A stretch of 64,000 nt of DNA, from NCBI GenBank assembly GCA_903820745.1, contig CAIJIT010000013.1, positions 16,447 to 80,446 on the forward strand. Reading direction: 5' to 3'. The position numbers and the translations under genes are program-made. The notes beneath the pieces were generated by a model that saw only the letters and a list, made by a program, of their open reading frames with translations, was not told the DNA's origin and did not search any database. Positions 28,539 through 40,298 of this stretch are shown piece after piece; the stretch's first letter is position 1, and the number at the start of each line of letters is the position of its first letter. This DNA comes from an uncultured Burkholderiales bacterium (GTDB taxonomy: Bacteria; Pseudomonadota; Gammaproteobacteria; Burkholderiales; Burkholderiaceae_C).

Positions 28539-30260
28539 TCAGGACGTTGGCAGCCGCTGCCCACCAAGCAGAGGCAGTCGATTGGCCAGAAATACCACCG
28601 TGAAGGTCACCGCCAGCAGCGTCAGGCCGAGCACCGAAATAGCGCCCAGATCGCCGCTCTCATTCAGGTCGTAAATGATCACTGAAACCAGCTTGGTGTT
28701 GGCTGTGGTCAGCAGGATGGCCGCTGAAAGTTCCCTGATCGTGCCGATGAAGATGAAACACCAGGTAGCGATCACGCTGGTGCGCAGCAAGGGCGCGGTG
28801 ATCAGTCGCAGGGTCTTGAGCCGGCTGGCACCGAGGATGCGGCTGGCGTCTTCGAGTTCGGCATGAATGCCGTGAAATGCCGAAGACATCTGCTGGTAGC
28901 CGGCCGGCATCTCGATCGTCAAAAAGGCGATCAGAAGAATCCACAAAGTGCCATAAAGCATCAACTCGGGATGCGAATAGGTCAGAAACAGGCCGACACC
29001 GAGCACGATGCCGGGAATCGCGATCGGCGCGGTGGCAAGAAAGCCGAGCAGCTTGGAGCCGGCCACGGTGTTGCGCGCCACCATATAGGCGGTCAGCAGC
29101 GAAATCACGGTGCCAATGCTCGCGGTCAGGAAACCGAGCACAAAGGTATTGCGCATCGCCAGTTGGGTGGCCGAAAACTCGAAAAACACAAACCTGAAGT
29201 TATGCAAGGTCAACGTAGCCCAGCTCAGCGGCTCCGAGACATTCTTTGTCAAGGCCGTCTTCAGCAATGCGGCATAAGGCAGCAGCACCGTCAATGACAT
29301 GACGACCAGGACGAAAGCCAGCGCCGGAACCTTCCATTGCCCGAGCTTGGCCAGCTTGGCTTCGCCGCTTTTGCCGCCGAGCACGGTGAAACCCTTGCGA
29401 CCCAGCATCCAGCTCTTGCCCTGCAGCAGCAAGGCCGTGATCAGCAGCAGAGGCAGGGATGCGGCAGCTGCCAGCCCGGGCTTGGGCGGATATTGAAACA
29501 GACTCCAGATCTTCGTCGTGATCACATGGAAACCTGCCGGCAACGCCAGAATCGCCGGCGACCCGAACATCGTCAAGGCCTGCAGGATGGCGATCAATGA
29601 ACCGGCGAGCATGGCCGGCAGCACCAGCGGAATCGTGATGCGACGCAGCGTCGTCGAATTGCCGGCGCCCAGGATTGCCGAAGCGTCCTCAAGGTCGGAC
29701 GGCACCCGGTCGAGCCCGTTGGCGACCAGGGTAAAGACATAGGGAAAGGTATAGCAAGCAATCGCAAACACCAGGCCGTAGAAGGTGTAAACGTTGACCA
29801 GATAGCTGTCCATCGGAGCGTCACTCAGATAGCGATAGGCCACATTGATCAAGCCGCTGTTGGGAGCTGCCAGGATCTCCCAGGCAATCGCACCGAGAAA
29901 TGGCGGCGTAACGAATGAGGCGGTCACCAGCGCCCTCACCCAACGTCGCCCTGGCAAGTCGGAGCGCGAAACCAACCAGGCCAGCGGCGTGGCAATCAGG
30001 CAGGACACCAGGCCAACCGCCATGGCCATGCCCACGGCCAGCAGGAAAGGTCGGCGCAAAGTGATGTTGGTCACCAAGGCCTCGAAATTGGCCAAGGTAA
30101 ACGCACCCTCCGCATCGCTGATGCTGTAGAGAAACAGCCAGTAGAGCGGAAAAATTGCCAGCACTGACAGCACCAGGACCAGCACAAAAAATACCGGTCG
30201 GAACAGGTCGATCCGCAGCGACCTTTGCATCACGGTCGAAAAACTTTGGGCCAGATTCAT
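28539..30260 (-). CDS. ABC transporter permease (Fe3+-type, fused double permease)
   Basis: Many TM segments; two EAA-type loops (DLEDASAILGAGNSTTLRRITIPLVLPA; ELEDASRILGASRLKTLRLITAPLL). Confidence 0.93.
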   Translation of the reverse strand: MNLAQSFSTVMQRSLRIDLFRPVFFVLVLVLSVLAIFPLYWLFLYSISDAEGAFTLANFEALVTNITLRRPFLLAVGMAMAVGLVSCLIATPLAWLVSRSDLPGRRWVRALVTASFVTPPFLGAIAWEILAAPNSGLINVAYRYLSDAPMDSYLVNVYTFYGLVFAIACYTFPYVFTLVANGLDRVPSDLEDASAILGAGNSTTLRRITIPLVLPAMLAGSLIAILQALTMFGSPAILALPAGFHVITTKIWSLFQYPPKPGLAAAASLPLLLITALLLQGKSWMLGRKGFTVLGGKSGEAKLAKLGQWKVPALAFVLVVMSLTVLLPYAALLKTALTKNVSEPLSWATLTLHNFRFVFFEFSATQLAMRNTFVLGFLTASIGTVISLLTAYMVARNTVAGSKLLGFLATAPIAIPGIVLGVGLFLTYSHPELMLYGTLWILLIAFLTIEMPAGYQQMSSAFHGIHAELEDASRILGASRLKTLRLITAPLLRTSVIATWCFIFIGTIRELSAAILLTTANTKLVSVIIYDLNESGDLGAISVLGLTLLAVTFTVVFLANRLPLLGGQRLPTS

Positions 30261-31303
30261 GTCCCGAAATAAATCTCGTAGTTCTTCTTGATGGTTTCGA
30301 TCTGCTTATCGAGCGCCTGCGGATCAGTTTTCAACAGCTTGATTTTGGACAGAGGCATGCGGCTTTCCTTCTCCTTGACCTCGGGATGGAAGGAACGCAG
30401 GCCGCCAAAATCGCTGCCGATTTGCTGGGCTTCCTTGCTGAACAAGAAGGAATAGAACAACTTGCCGGCGTTCGGATGGGCGGCGTTCTTCAACAGCGCG
30501 GCATTGCCGACCACCAGCGGGGTGCCTTCCGAAGCGTAGACCGGCTCGACCGGAACACCCGATTCCTTCAGCATGAAGACGTTGTATTCATTGCCGTCGG
30601 TCATGACCTGGCGCTCGCCCAAGGCGAGTTTTTTCGGCGGTTCGGTCGACGACTGGACCTGCAAAACTCGTTGTTTGCCGAGCTTTTCAAAATAATCCCA
30701 GCCCAGGGTCTGGCTCAGCGCATAGGTGCCGGTCAGGATCGTGCCGCTGTAGCCGGGATGCGCCTTGACCATCTTGCCGGCCCATTTGGAATCGAGCAGA
30801 TCCGCATGGCTCTTCGGCGCATCTTCCTTCTTCAGCAATTTGCTGTTGTAGGCGATCACCGACAGATGCGCCCGGTAGGCGGCATATTGCCCGTCGGCGT
30901 CTTTCTCGCTGCTAGGCCAAAATTTGGCGACATCGGCCGGTACCGCCGCTTGCAACCAACCCTTGCGCTTGAAGTAGAGAAAGTTGACAGCGTCCGCTGT
31001 TTCGATCACATCGACGATGTAGATCTTGCTGCCATATTCCTGATTGATGCGCTGGAACAAGCGTTCAGCGCCAGCGCGTTCGACCTGCACCTTGATGCCG
31101 GGATATTTCGCCTCGAAGGCGCTCGCCACCTTTTCCGAGACCAGCACGTCGGTGGACGCATAGAACACGACTTTGGCTTCCTTGACCGCCGCCGCGATCA
31201 ATTGCGGTGTCACCTCATAGGGTGCAGGGGCTTGGGCAAGGACGGGTTCGATGCCGATCAAGATCGACAACAACAGGCCGACGATCAATGATTTCTTGAA
31301 CAT
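30257..31303 (-). CDS. ABC transporter substrate-binding protein (Fe3+-type family)
   Basis: Signal peptide MFKKSLIVGLLLSILIGIEPVLA; AKVVFYASTDVLVSEKVASAFEAKYPGIKVQ; last in divergent order of the ABC cassette. Confidence 0.9.
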   Translation of the reverse strand: MFKKSLIVGLLLSILIGIEPVLAQAPAPYEVTPQLIAAAVKEAKVVFYASTDVLVSEKVASAFEAKYPGIKVQVERAGAERLFQRINQEYGSKIYIVDVIETADAVNFLYFKRKGWLQAAVPADVAKFWPSSEKDADGQYAAYRAHLSVIAYNSKLLKKEDAPKSHADLLDSKWAGKMVKAHPGYSGTILTGTYALSQTLGWDYFEKLGKQRVLQVQSSTEPPKKLALGERQVMTDGNEYNVFMLKESGVPVEPVYASEGTPLVVGNAALLKNAAHPNAGKLFYSFLFSKEAQQIGSDFGGLRSFHPEVKEKESRMPLSKIKLLKTDPQALDKQIETIKKNYEIYFGT

Positions 31304-31606
31304 AGTCTCTCCATGATTCACGCCTGGAAGGATCTGCAGGGCAGGCAAAGCTTGTGCCCGGCCCGGCCTGAAATCGAATCGAATCGATGGATCGATCATA
31401 AGACCAGCCTCGGGTGCTGCGCATCGAGCAGTTCTCAGTTGATTGCGACTGGACCCAAGGTAGCATCTGCCCCCCAAACAGTCAACACTTTGGATTTAAG
31501 TGAATACACTTACAGATCGATCGCAGGCGCTGGAGGCGCTTGATTCAAGCGGCCTCGAGCGAGCCAAACTTGTGCCTGAGTTTCGGCCGAACAGCCCCGC
31601 AAGGGG

Positions 31607-34600
31607 TCAGTCCCCGGCCTGCTCTGCCATGGCGAGCGCAGGTTTGGGGTCTCGCACCAGGTATGAATACAGCACCGGTACGACCAGCAGGGTCAACAAG
31701 GTCGAGGTCATCACACCGCCGATGATGGCGCGCCCCATCGGCGCCTGGATTTCGCCGCCATCGTTCAAGGCAATCGCCATCGGCAACATGCCGAAAACCA
31801 TCGCTGAAGTCGTCATGATGATCGGCCGCATGCGGATCAGTCCGGCTTGCAGCAGCGCTTCGGGCACGGTGGCGCCGGCCTTGCGCGCCTGGTTGGCGAA
31901 GTCGACCAGCAAGATCGCGTTTTTGGTCACCAGACCCATCAACATCACCAGGCCGATCATCGAAAAGACGTTCAGCGTCGAGCGCCACAGCAGCAAGGAC
32001 AACATCACACCGATCAGGGCCAGCGGCAGCGAGGCCATGATCGCGATCGGCTGCAAAAAGCTGCCGAACTGGCTCGCCAGCACGATGTAGATGAAGATCA
32101 CCGCCAACCCCATGGCGCCGACCAAGCCCTTGAAGGCCTCCGCCTGCTGCTTGCCGGCGCCGTCGACGTTGAAACTGATGCCCGGCGGCAATTGCGTCGA
32201 CTTGATCAGCTTTTGTACCTCATCGTTGACATCGCCCGAAGGCCGGCCCTGCACCCCACCATAGACCGCCTCGCGCCGCTGCAGATTCTGGCGCCGTATC
32301 ACTTCCGGGTTGAAGACCGCCTCGATCGTCGCGACTTGATCAAGCGCGATCGGCGAGCCATCCTTGGCGAAGGCGACCGGCAGTTTGAGCATCTGATCGA
32401 TGCGTTGACGCTGCTCGCGCGGCAGTCTCAACAGCACTTCGACCTGATTGCCGTCCGGCGTGGTCCAGTAAGTCGCCACCTCGCCATTGACATAGCTGCG
32501 CAGCGAAGCCGCCAGTTGCGGCGCAGTCAAGCCCAGTTCTCGAATCGCAGACTCCTTCAGGCGCACGGCATAGGCCGGCAGGCCGGGCTTGACGGTCGAA
32601 TCGACATCGACTGCCCCGCGGATCAGCTTCAGCTTGGCTGCGAACTCATTCGTCACCAGAGTCAGCGCCTCAGGGTCGTTGCCAAGGATCGTGACCCAGA
32701 TCGGTCGATCGAAACCAACGCTGACCTCGACGCCGGGAATCTTGGCGATGTCGGCGCGGATCGCGTCCTCGACCTGCTTCTGGCTGCGTTGACGCTGGCT
32801 GCGATCTTGCAGCGAAATATTCAAGGCCGCCTGATTCCTGCCGGTTGACAGCCCCTCGCCGCTGCTGCCGACCACCGTTGAGACGTTCTTGATTTCAGGG
32901 AAATGGCTGAGGATCTCTTCGACCTGCAGCACCTTGGCATTGCTGCGATCGAGGCTCGATGCGACCGGCATGCGCAGGTTGACCTGGGTGAAGCCCTGGT
33001 CGGTTTGCGGTATGAATTCACTGCCGACCAAGGGCATCAGCCCGATCGCCAGCACAAAGCTCGCCAAGCCAGCGGCCAGCACGAGGCCGCGTGGCGTCAG
33101 CGTAGCCATTCGAAACCGGCGTGGCTGACTGCGGTCGCAGCGGCCTTGTGCGTCGAACGGCCGGGCCCAGACCGGCAGCACAAACAAGCGGTAGCGTCTA
33201 CTCGAAAATGCCCAATGAATCAAGCGCTCATAGAGCAGATGCAGCCAATCCATCAAGCGGTCAGTGCCGCGCATCATCGAACCAAGCAGCGGCAAATGGC
33301 GCAACCGGTCGTTCGGCGGATCCTTCCAGACCGACGACAGCATCGGGTCGAGCGTGAAGCTGACGAACAGACTGACCAGCACCGCCACCGCCACGGTGAT
33401 ACCGAAGGGGTAGAAGAACTTGCCGATGATGCCGCTCATGAAGGCTACCGGCACGAAGACCGCACAAATCGCAAAAGTCGTGGCCATGACGGCCAGTCCG
33501 ATCTCGTTGGTGCCTTCGAATGCCGCCCGGTGATGGTTCTTGCCCATGCTGAGGTGGCGCACGATGTTTTCGCGCACGACGATCGCGTCGTCGATCAGCA
33601 GGCCGATGCACAGGCTCAGCGCCATCATCGTCATGAAGTTCAAGGTGAAGCCGAAGGCTTGCACCGCGATGAAGCTCGAAATCACCGAAATCGGCAAGGT
33701 CAACCCGGTGATGATGGTCGAACGCCAGCTATGCAGGAACAGGAAGACGATCGCGATCGTCAGCAAAGCGCCTTCGATTAACGTGTGCTTGAGGCCGGTC
33801 AGCGAGCCTTTCACCCAGTCGCTGTTGGCGTAGATCAGGTTCAGCTCGACGCCTTCTGGCAGCGATTTTCTCAATTCCTCCATGGCATCCTTGACCGCAT
33901 CACCGGTGGCGACGATGTTGGCGTCCTGCTGCTTGAAAATATTGAAGGTGATGGCCGGCGCACCATTGATGCGGGCGATGCTGTCGGGTTCGCGCTCGCG
34001 TTCGACCAATTGCCCCAAATCGCTCAAGGTCAGCACCAGATTGCCGCGTCTGGCCACGACCATGTTGGCAAACTGTTTCGGATCTTTGACACGACCTTCG
34101 ACGCGCAGGATCGCATCATTGCTTTGATCCGAAAGCAGTCCCACCGGTTGGTCGCTGTTGGCTTCACGCAGCGCCGTGGCGATTTCAGCCGGTGTCACGC
34201 CATAGGCTCGTAGCCTCAAAGGGTCAAGATCGATGCGTACCTCGCGCGACACGATGCCACCGACGTCGACCTTGGCCACGCCCTCGACACGGCCGAGTCG
34301 CTTGGCAATGACCAATTCGCCCAACATCGACAACTCGCGCGCTGGCCTTGTCTTGCTCATCAAGGCCATCACGATCACCGGCTGGGCGTTGTCGCCTTGA
34401 AAGCGCGAAACGGTCGGCGCTTTCACATCCTTCGGAAATGCCGCTTGGGCCGCAGCCACGCGGTCGCGCAAATCCTGCATCGCCCGGCTCATGTCGGTAT
34501 TGAGGCTGAACTCGACGCTGGCCTGGGCGCGGCCCTCGAAGCTGCGCGACTGGATCCGATCGACGCCCGAGATCGTGTTGATCGCTTCTTCAAGCGGCTT

Positions 34601-34792
34601 GGCCACCTCGCGCTCGACTGCATCGGGCGAAGCGCCGGGGTAGCGAACATCGATCCAGGCCCCCGGCATCGAAATATCGGGCATCTGCTCGACGCCCAGT
34701 CTGGCGTAGGAGAACATCCCCAGTACGCACAATGCCACCATCACCATCGTCGCAAAGACCGGGTTCTGGATTGAAACTTTGGTGATCCACAT
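31607..34792 (-). CDS. Efflux RND transporter permease (HAE1-like)
   Basis: [44 protein letters not shown], multiple TM segments. Confidence 0.95.
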   Translation of the reverse strand: MWITKVSIQNPVFATMVMVALCVLGMFSYARLGVEQMPDISMPGAWIDVRYPGASPDAVEREVAKPLEEAINTISGVDRIQSRSFEGRAQASVEFSLNTDMSRAMQDLRDRVAAAQAAFPKDVKAPTVSRFQGDNAQPVIVMALMSKTRPARELSMLGELVIAKRLGRVEGVAKVDVGGIVSREVRIDLDPLRLRAYGVTPAEIATALREANSDQPVGLLSDQSNDAILRVEGRVKDPKQFANMVVARRGNLVLTLSDLGQLVEREREPDSIARINGAPAITFNIFKQQDANIVATGDAVKDAMEELRKSLPEGVELNLIYANSDWVKGSLTGLKHTLIEGALLTIAIVFLFLHSWRSTIITGLTLPISVISSFIAVQAFGFTLNFMTMMALSLCIGLLIDDAIVVRENIVRHLSMGKNHHRAAFEGTNEIGLAVMATTFAICAVFVPVAFMSGIIGKFFYPFGITVAVAVLVSLFVSFTLDPMLSSVWKDPPNDRLRHLPLLGSMMRGTDRLMDWLHLLYERLIHWAFSSRRYRLFVLPVWARPFDAQGRCDRSQPRRFRMATLTPRGLVLAAGLASFVLAIGLMPLVGSEFIPQTDQGFTQVNLRMPVASSLDRSNAKVLQVEEILSHFPEIKNVSTVVGSSGEGLSTGRNQAALNISLQDRSQRQRSQKQVEDAIRADIAKIPGVEVSVGFDRPIWVTILGNDPEALTLVTNEFAAKLKLIRGAVDVDSTVKPGLPAYAVRLKESAIRELGLTAPQLAASLRSYVNGEVATYWTTPDGNQVEVLLRLPREQRQRIDQMLKLPVAFAKDGSPIALDQVATIEAVFNPEVIRRQNLQRREAVYGGVQGRPSGDVNDEVQKLIKSTQLPPGISFNVDGAGKQQAEAFKGLVGAMGLAVIFIYIVLASQFGSFLQPIAIMASLPLALIGVMLSLLLWRSTLNVFSMIGLVMLMGLVTKNAILLVDFANQARKAGATVPEALLQAGLIRMRPIIMTTSAMVFGMLPMAIALNDGGEIQAPMGRAIIGGVMTSTLLTLLVVPVLYSYLVRDPKPALAMAEQAGD

Positions 34793-34807
34793 GGTCTTGG
34801 TGCCGGT

Positions 34808-35926
34808 TCAGCTCTTGGCCTTGGCCAGCACCAGGGCCTTGGCACCTTCGCGCAAATTGTCAAAGCGCGCTGCGAGCACCTGGTCCTTCTCCGTCAGGCC
34901 GCGCAGCACCTCGATCCGGCCTTCGCGTTGATCACGTCTTCCGGTGCTGATGATGCGGCGTAGCAAGGCACCGTTTTCGATCAACCAGACCTGCGACTGG
35001 CCTGAAATAGTGTTGACCGCGGACTCTGGCAAGGTCATGCGCTGCGTCGAGTCGGGCAACAAGACCTTCGCCGAAGCATATTGACCGGCACGGAATTGCT
35101 CATTCGGATTCGACAACTCAAGCGTGACGCCGATCGAACGCGTGCCCGGTTCGGCAGCCGGCGCGATGCGGCTGATCCGAGCCTCGACTTCGGTCAAAGC
35201 GCCTTCGACTTGCACCTGCACCACCATACCTGCCTGCAAGCGGCTGACTTCATGGGTGCCGACCAGGCCGGCCAGTTCAAGCCGGCTCAAATCAACGATG
35301 CTGAGAATTTGCTGCTCCGGCGCCAGCTTTTCGCCCGGCAATGCATGGCGCTTCGAAACGACGCCGCTGATCGGCGCGACCAGCGCCGCCTGCCGCAGCG
35401 TCACCTGGGCACTGTCCCATTGGGCCTGGGCGGCAAGCAACTGGCCGCGCGCCGCTTCAAGGCTGGCGCGCACTGTATCGAGGGCAGTCGAAGCGATGAA
35501 GTTCTGTTCAGCCAGACCCTGGCTGGCCTTGAACTGGCGCTCGGCCTGCTGCATCTGGGCCTGGGCGGCAGCCACGCCCGCGCTGCGTTCGGCAATCCGG
35601 TAGCGCAACTCTTCCATGTCGACCTGACCAAGCGACTGGCCTGCCTTGACCCGGCTGCCTTCCTGAACGCTCAGGCTCAACAGCGTAGCGGCTGACTTGG
35701 CGCGCACGATCACGGTGCCCGGTGCCACCAGTGGTCCCGAAAATTCAATCTGGCCGGGCATGCTGACAAGGATCGGCATGATTACTTCGGTCGACAAAAA
35801 TTCCAGCATGGCCGGCGGCTTGTCGCCTGGCTTGTCACCCCGACTGGCAAGGACTTTCACCGCGCCGATAGCGCCTGCCGCCAGCAAGACAGCGGCAATG
35901 CCACCGAGCAACCATTGCTTGCGCAT
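34808..35926 (-). CDS. Efflux RND transporter periplasmic adaptor subunit
   Basis: Biotinyl-lipoyl-like and coiled-coil regions; VQEGSRVKAGQSLGQVD, APISGVVSKRHALPGEKL; upstream partner of RND permease. Confidence 0.92.
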   Translation of the reverse strand: MRKQWLLGGIAAVLLAAGAIGAVKVLASRGDKPGDKPPAMLEFLSTEVIMPILVSMPGQIEFSGPLVAPGTVIVRAKSAATLLSLSVQEGSRVKAGQSLGQVDMEELRYRIAERSAGVAAAQAQMQQAERQFKASQGLAEQNFIASTALDTVRASLEAARGQLLAAQAQWDSAQVTLRQAALVAPISGVVSKRHALPGEKLAPEQQILSIVDLSRLELAGLVGTHEVSRLQAGMVVQVQVEGALTEVEARISRIAPAAEPGTRSIGVTLELSNPNEQFRAGQYASAKVLLPDSTQRMTLPESAVNTISGQSQVWLIENGALLRRIISTGRRDQREGRIEVLRGLTEKDQVLAARFDNLREGAKALVLAKAKS

Positions 35927-36079
35927 GCAAGACTCCATTCTTCTTCAATTGAAACTGACCAGAGTGTAAGGATCGTGCAAACCCTTGACCCTGGCGTTGC
36001 GACGAAATGCCGATTTCAGCGCTTGAACTGCAAGCCGCATTGATCGGCCGCCAGCGGTAGATCGAAAAACCGCTTTATT

Positions 36080-37324
36080 TCATGAGCAAGATGCTGGATC
36101 CAGACGCCGGCTTTGCCAGGCACAAAAGGCCGAAGCCAGGGCCGCGACGATGGCCGCAACAAACAAGGCCTGATAACCCAGGCTCGCCACCAACCAGCCC
36201 CCGCCGATGCTGCCGACTACGCCGGACAGTCCGTAGCCCAGCACCGAATACAAGGCCTGGCCGCGTCCGCGCAAACGCCCGGGGAAGTAGCGTGTGATCA
36301 GGGCAATGCAGGCAGTGTGCTGAGCCGCGAAGGTGATCGCATGCAGGCACTGCGCCAGCACCAGTATCAGCAGGCTGGCGCCGCCGCCAACGATCATGGC
36401 GAAGCGCAATGCCGTCAACAAGGCCGCGCCGATCAGCCAATGGTGCAGCGTGCCGCGCTCGAGCAAGCGGCCCTGAAACGCAAACCAGATGATCTCGACC
36501 AGGATCGACACAGCCCAGAGCATGCCGACGACCTGCTTGCCAAAACCCAGCGCGTCGAGATAGAGGCTGAAGAAGGCATAGAGCGAAGAATGCGCCAGGA
36601 CAGTCAGAAAAACACTGACAAAGAACCAGCGCACCTCTGGCCTGCCGAGCACCGCGGCAATCGAGAGTTGCGCCTGTTCCGCATCCGCCTTGACCAGCAA
36701 CTGACTGGATTGAACCGGCAAGCGCCAAGCGGCCCAGACCACCAGCGCCAGCAAGGCGATGATGGTGAAGGCAAAGGCCTGCATGCCGGCATGCTGGAAC
36801 CACCCACCGGCCAGCACGACGGTCAGCAAGAAGCCGATCGAGCCCCAGACCCTCACCCGACCGTAGCGCTTGGCATCCATTTCGCCGTCTTCGCTGATCA
36901 AATGTGCTGCGACCACGGTCTCGGTCAGCGGCACGATCGCTGCGTTGAACAAAAACATCAGCAAGGTCGCCAGCGCCAGGGTCGCGAAATGTGGTGGCGC
37001 CAGAAATCCGAGTCCTGCCACAAAACTGGCCAGCGCTGCCCAGCGAATGATCTGCACCCTTTGCCCGCTATGGTCAGCCAGCGCACCCCAGGCATAGGTC
37101 GCGAAGATACGCGTCCAACTCGACAAGGAGACGAGTATGCCGATCGCAAACACCGACAGGCCGAGTTCCTTGTACCAGAGCGGCGCGTAAGGATTGAAGC
37201 CGCCGATGGCTGCGAAATACACGCATGACAGCGTCGCGCAGGCGCTCAGTGAGCGCTTCGAATCAGCCGGCACTAGGGTGCTGCTGCGGCGATCGCGGCG
37301 ATCGGCAACTCCACATCGCCGCAT
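36080..37324 (-). CDS. MFS transporter (PPP/HcaT-like family)
   Basis: Multiple TMs; [36 protein letters not shown]; start uncertain, ORF overlaps the aroC 3' end. Confidence 0.85.
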   Translation of the reverse strand: MRRCGVADRRDRRSSTLVPADSKRSLSACATLSCVYFAAIGGFNPYAPLWYKELGLSVFAIGILVSLSSWTRIFATYAWGALADHSGQRVQIIRWAALASFVAGLGFLAPPHFATLALATLLMFLFNAAIVPLTETVVAAHLISEDGEMDAKRYGRVRVWGSIGFLLTVVLAGGWFQHAGMQAFAFTIIALLALVVWAAWRLPVQSSQLLVKADAEQAQLSIAAVLGRPEVRWFFVSVFLTVLAHSSLYAFFSLYLDALGFGKQVVGMLWAVSILVEIIWFAFQGRLLERGTLHHWLIGAALLTALRFAMIVGGGASLLILVLAQCLHAITFAAQHTACIALITRYFPGRLRGRGQALYSVLGYGLSGVVGSIGGGWLVASLGYQALFVAAIVAALASAFCAWQSRRLDPASCS

Positions 37325-38373
37325 TGCGCACGCTGCCGCAGGGCATGGTCCATCAGCACCAGGGCCAGCATCGCTTCGGCAATTGGCGTGGCCCGGATGC
37401 CGACGCAGGGGTCATGGCGACCAAAGGTTTCGACGATGGCCGGCTCTCCAGCGCGGTTGATCGATGCCTTCGGGCTGCGGATCGAGCTGGTCGGCGTGAT
37501 CGCGATCGAGGCAACGATGTCCTGCCCGGTCGAGATGCCGCCCAGCATGCCGCCCGAGTTGTTGCTGGCAAAGCCCAGCGGCGTCAACTCATCGCCATGT
37601 TCGCTGCCATGCTGCGCGACCACGCCGAAGCCGGCGCCGATCTCAACGCCCTTGACCGCATTGATGCCCATCAGTGCATAGGCGATGTCGGCGTCGAGCT
37701 TGTCAAACAGGGGCTCGCCCAGGCCAGCGGGCACATGGACGGCCTCAACCCGGATGCGCGCGCCGACCGAATCGCCGGACTTTCGCAGCCCATCCATATA
37801 GGCTTCGAGCTCGTTGACCTTGCTGACATTGGCGGCAAAAAACGGGTTGTCCGGCACATGCTGCCAACCCTCGAAAGGAATCTCGATATTGCCCAACTGG
37901 GTCATGCAACCGCGGAATTCGCAGCCGTATTTTTGTTTCAACCAAAGCTTGGCGACAGCCCCGGCGCCAACCATCGGCGCGGTCAGACGGGCTGAAGACC
38001 GGCCGCCGCCGCGCGGGTCGCGCAGACCGTATTTACGCCAGTAACTGTAATCAGCATGACCGGGACGGAAGGTATCGAGCAGGTTGCCGTAATCGCGGCT
38101 GCGCTGGTCGGTATTCTTGATCAGCAGGCAGATCGGCGTGCCGGTGGTTCGGCCTTCATAGACGCCGGAGAGGATCTCGACGATGTCGGCCTCCTGGCGC
38201 TGCGTGACATGGCGCGAAGTGCCGGGCCGCCGGCGATCCAGTTCGGGCTGGATGTCAGCCTCTGACAGCGTCAACCCCGGTGGGCAACCATCAATCACGC
38301 AACCGATGGCCGGGCCATGGCTTTCGCCAAAATTGGTGACCCTGAACAATTCGCCGAAAGTGCTGCCTGACAT
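37273..38373 (-). CDS. aroC: Chorismate synthase
   Basis: [53 protein letters not shown]. Confidence 0.97.
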   Translation of the reverse strand: MSGSTFGELFRVTNFGESHGPAIGCVIDGCPPGLTLSEADIQPELDRRRPGTSRHVTQRQEADIVEILSGVYEGRTTGTPICLLIKNTDQRSRDYGNLLDTFRPGHADYSYWRKYGLRDPRGGGRSSARLTAPMVGAGAVAKLWLKQKYGCEFRGCMTQLGNIEIPFEGWQHVPDNPFFAANVSKVNELEAYMDGLRKSGDSVGARIRVEAVHVPAGLGEPLFDKLDADIAYALMGINAVKGVEIGAGFGVVAQHGSEHGDELTPLGFASNNSGGMLGGISTGQDIVASIAITPTSSIRSPKASINRAGEPAIVETFGRHDPCVGIRATPIAEAMLALVLMDHALRQRAQCGDVELPIAAIAAAAP

Positions 38374-38414
38374 GGGGAACCCGTGATTGCTGGAGCCGCC
38401 GATTCTACCGGCGG

Positions 38415-38891
38415 CTATGGCACGGGCGTCGCGCCGTCAGCCGGTTGGTCTTCGAGCGGCCAGTCGCGGATATAGGCCTTGAGCATCCGGTTCTCGAAAT
38501 CCTGGCCGTCTACCACTGCTTTGGCTACGTCGTAAAAGGAAATCACGCCCATCAAGGTGCTGCCATCGAGCACCGGCATATAGCGCGCATGACGCCCCAG
38601 CATCATGCGGCGCACCTCGTCCATTTCGGTCCCGGGCGTGCAGGTCAGCGGATGGTCGTCCATCACGCCACGCACCTGCAAGCTGCCAATGCTGCCGCCG
38701 TTGCGGACCAGCGCCTCAATCACTTCGCGGAACGTCAGCATGCCGACCAATTCGCCATGCGCCATCACCACCAGCGAGCCGATGTCCTGATCGGCCATCG
38801 TCGTGACACCAACCGACAGGTACTCATCAGGCGAGACGGTGAACAAAGTGCCGCCCTTGACGCGCAGGATATCGATGACTTTCATGTTCAT
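38415..38891 (-). CDS. CBS domain protein
   Basis: Two CBS motifs ([51 protein letters not shown]); start at MNMKVIDIL. Confidence 0.88.
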   Translation of the reverse strand: MNMKVIDILRVKGGTLFTVSPDEYLSVGVTTMADQDIGSLVVMAHGELVGMLTFREVIEALVRNGGSIGSLQVRGVMDDHPLTCTPGTEMDEVRRMMLGRHARYMPVLDGSTLMGVISFYDVAKAVVDGQDFENRMLKAYIRDWPLEDQPADGATPVP

Positions 38892-38981
38892 CTCCTCAAA
38901 ATTTCGGGGCCGCCTTTGTGGGCGACTTGTGCGTTGAAACATAGCACACAATCAAGCCACCCAAGACTTTCGAAAGAGCCT

Positions 38982-40286
38982 ATGTCCGGCTACTCAGACC
39001 CTGGTTTTGATACGCTGGCGCTGCATGCCGGCGCCAGCCCTGACCCGACCACTGGCGCCCGCGTCACGCCGCTGCACCTGACGACATCGTTCGTGTTCGA
39101 GAGCGCCGAACAAGCCGCTTCGCTGTTCAATATGGAGCGCGCCGGCCATGTCTATTCGCGCATTTCCAACCCGACCACGGCCGTATTCGAGGAGCGGGTC
39201 GCCGCGCTCGAAGGTGGCATCGGCGCCATTGCCACGGCCAGCGGACAGGCGGCCCTGCATCTGGCGATCACCACATTGGCCGGTGCAGGCTCACATATCG
39301 TTTCATCCAGTGCGCTCTATGGCGGTTCGCACAATCTCCTGCATTACACCTTGGCGCGATTCGGTATCCAGACGACCTTTGTGCGCCCCGGCGACCTCGA
39401 CGGCTGGCGCTCAGCGATCCGGCCGAACACGAAATTGCTGTTTGGCGAAACCTTGGGTAACCCCGGCATGGACCTGCTCGACATTCCGCAGGTGGCCTCG
39501 ATCGCGCATGAGGCCGGCCTGCCGCTGCTGCTCGATTCGACGCTGACGACACCCTATCTGCTGCGCCCGTTCGAGCATGGCGCCGATCTGGTCTACCACT
39601 CGGCGACCAAATTCCTTTCTGGCCATGGCACCGTGGTCGGCGGCGTGCTGGTCGACAGCGGCGCCTTCGATTGGCAGGCGGCGCATGACAAGCACGGCTT
39701 GTTCCCCGAACTTTGCGAGCCCTACGCGGGCTTCCACGGCATGGTTTTCAGCGAGGAAAGCAGCGTCGGTGCCTTTTTGCTGCGGGCGCGCCGCGAAGGT
39801 CTGCGCGACTTCGGCGCCTGCCTCAGTCCGCACAGCGCCTGGCTGATCCTGCAGGGCATCGAGACGCTGCCGCTGCGCATGCAGCGCCATGTACAGAACG
39901 CGCAGAAGGTGGCCGAATTCCTCGCTGCACAGCCCATCGTGCTGAGCGTGGGCTATCCCGGCCTGGCAACCCATCATGACCATGCCTTGGCGCAAAAACT
40001 GCTGCCGCGCGGTTGCGGATCAGTCTTCAGTTTCGACCTGAAAGGCAGCCGCGAACAGGGCCGTGTTTTCATTGAAGCGCTGAAGATTTTTTCGCATCTG
40101 GCCAATGTCGGTGACTGCCGTTCACTGGTGATCCACCCGGCGAGCACAACGCACAGCCGGATGGACGACGCGGCGCTGCAACTGGCGGGCATCAGCGCCG
40201 GGACGATCAGACTGTCGATCGGCCTCGAAGATGCCGACGACCTGATCGACGATCTGAAGCGCGCGCTGAAGATCGCCTCCCGATAA
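38982..40286 (+). CDS. metY: O-acetylhomoserine aminocarboxypropyltransferase / Cys-Met metabolism PLP enzyme
   Basis: FDTLALHAGASPDPTTGARVTPLHLTTSF, YSRISNPTTAVFEERVAALEGG, LVYHSATKFLSGHG; ATG 38982. Confidence 0.9.
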   Translation: MSGYSDPGFDTLALHAGASPDPTTGARVTPLHLTTSFVFESAEQAASLFNMERAGHVYSRISNPTTAVFEERVAALEGGIGAIATASGQAALHLAITTLAGAGSHIVSSSALYGGSHNLLHYTLARFGIQTTFVRPGDLDGWRSAIRPNTKLLFGETLGNPGMDLLDIPQVASIAHEAGLPLLLDSTLTTPYLLRPFEHGADLVYHSATKFLSGHGTVVGGVLVDSGAFDWQAAHDKHGLFPELCEPYAGFHGMVFSEESSVGAFLLRARREGLRDFGACLSPHSAWLILQGIETLPLRMQRHVQNAQKVAEFLAAQPIVLSVGYPGLATHHDHALAQKLLPRGCGSVFSFDLKGSREQGRVFIEALKIFSHLANVGDCRSLVIHPASTTHSRMDDAALQLAGISAGTIRLSIGLEDADDLIDDLKRALKIASR

Positions 40287-40298
40287 GCTGGAGTCTTG

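Noticed and set aside
38445-38981. N-terminal extension of the metY ORF
   Set aside because: Antisense to the CBS gene; MetY homology starts at the ATG at 38982.
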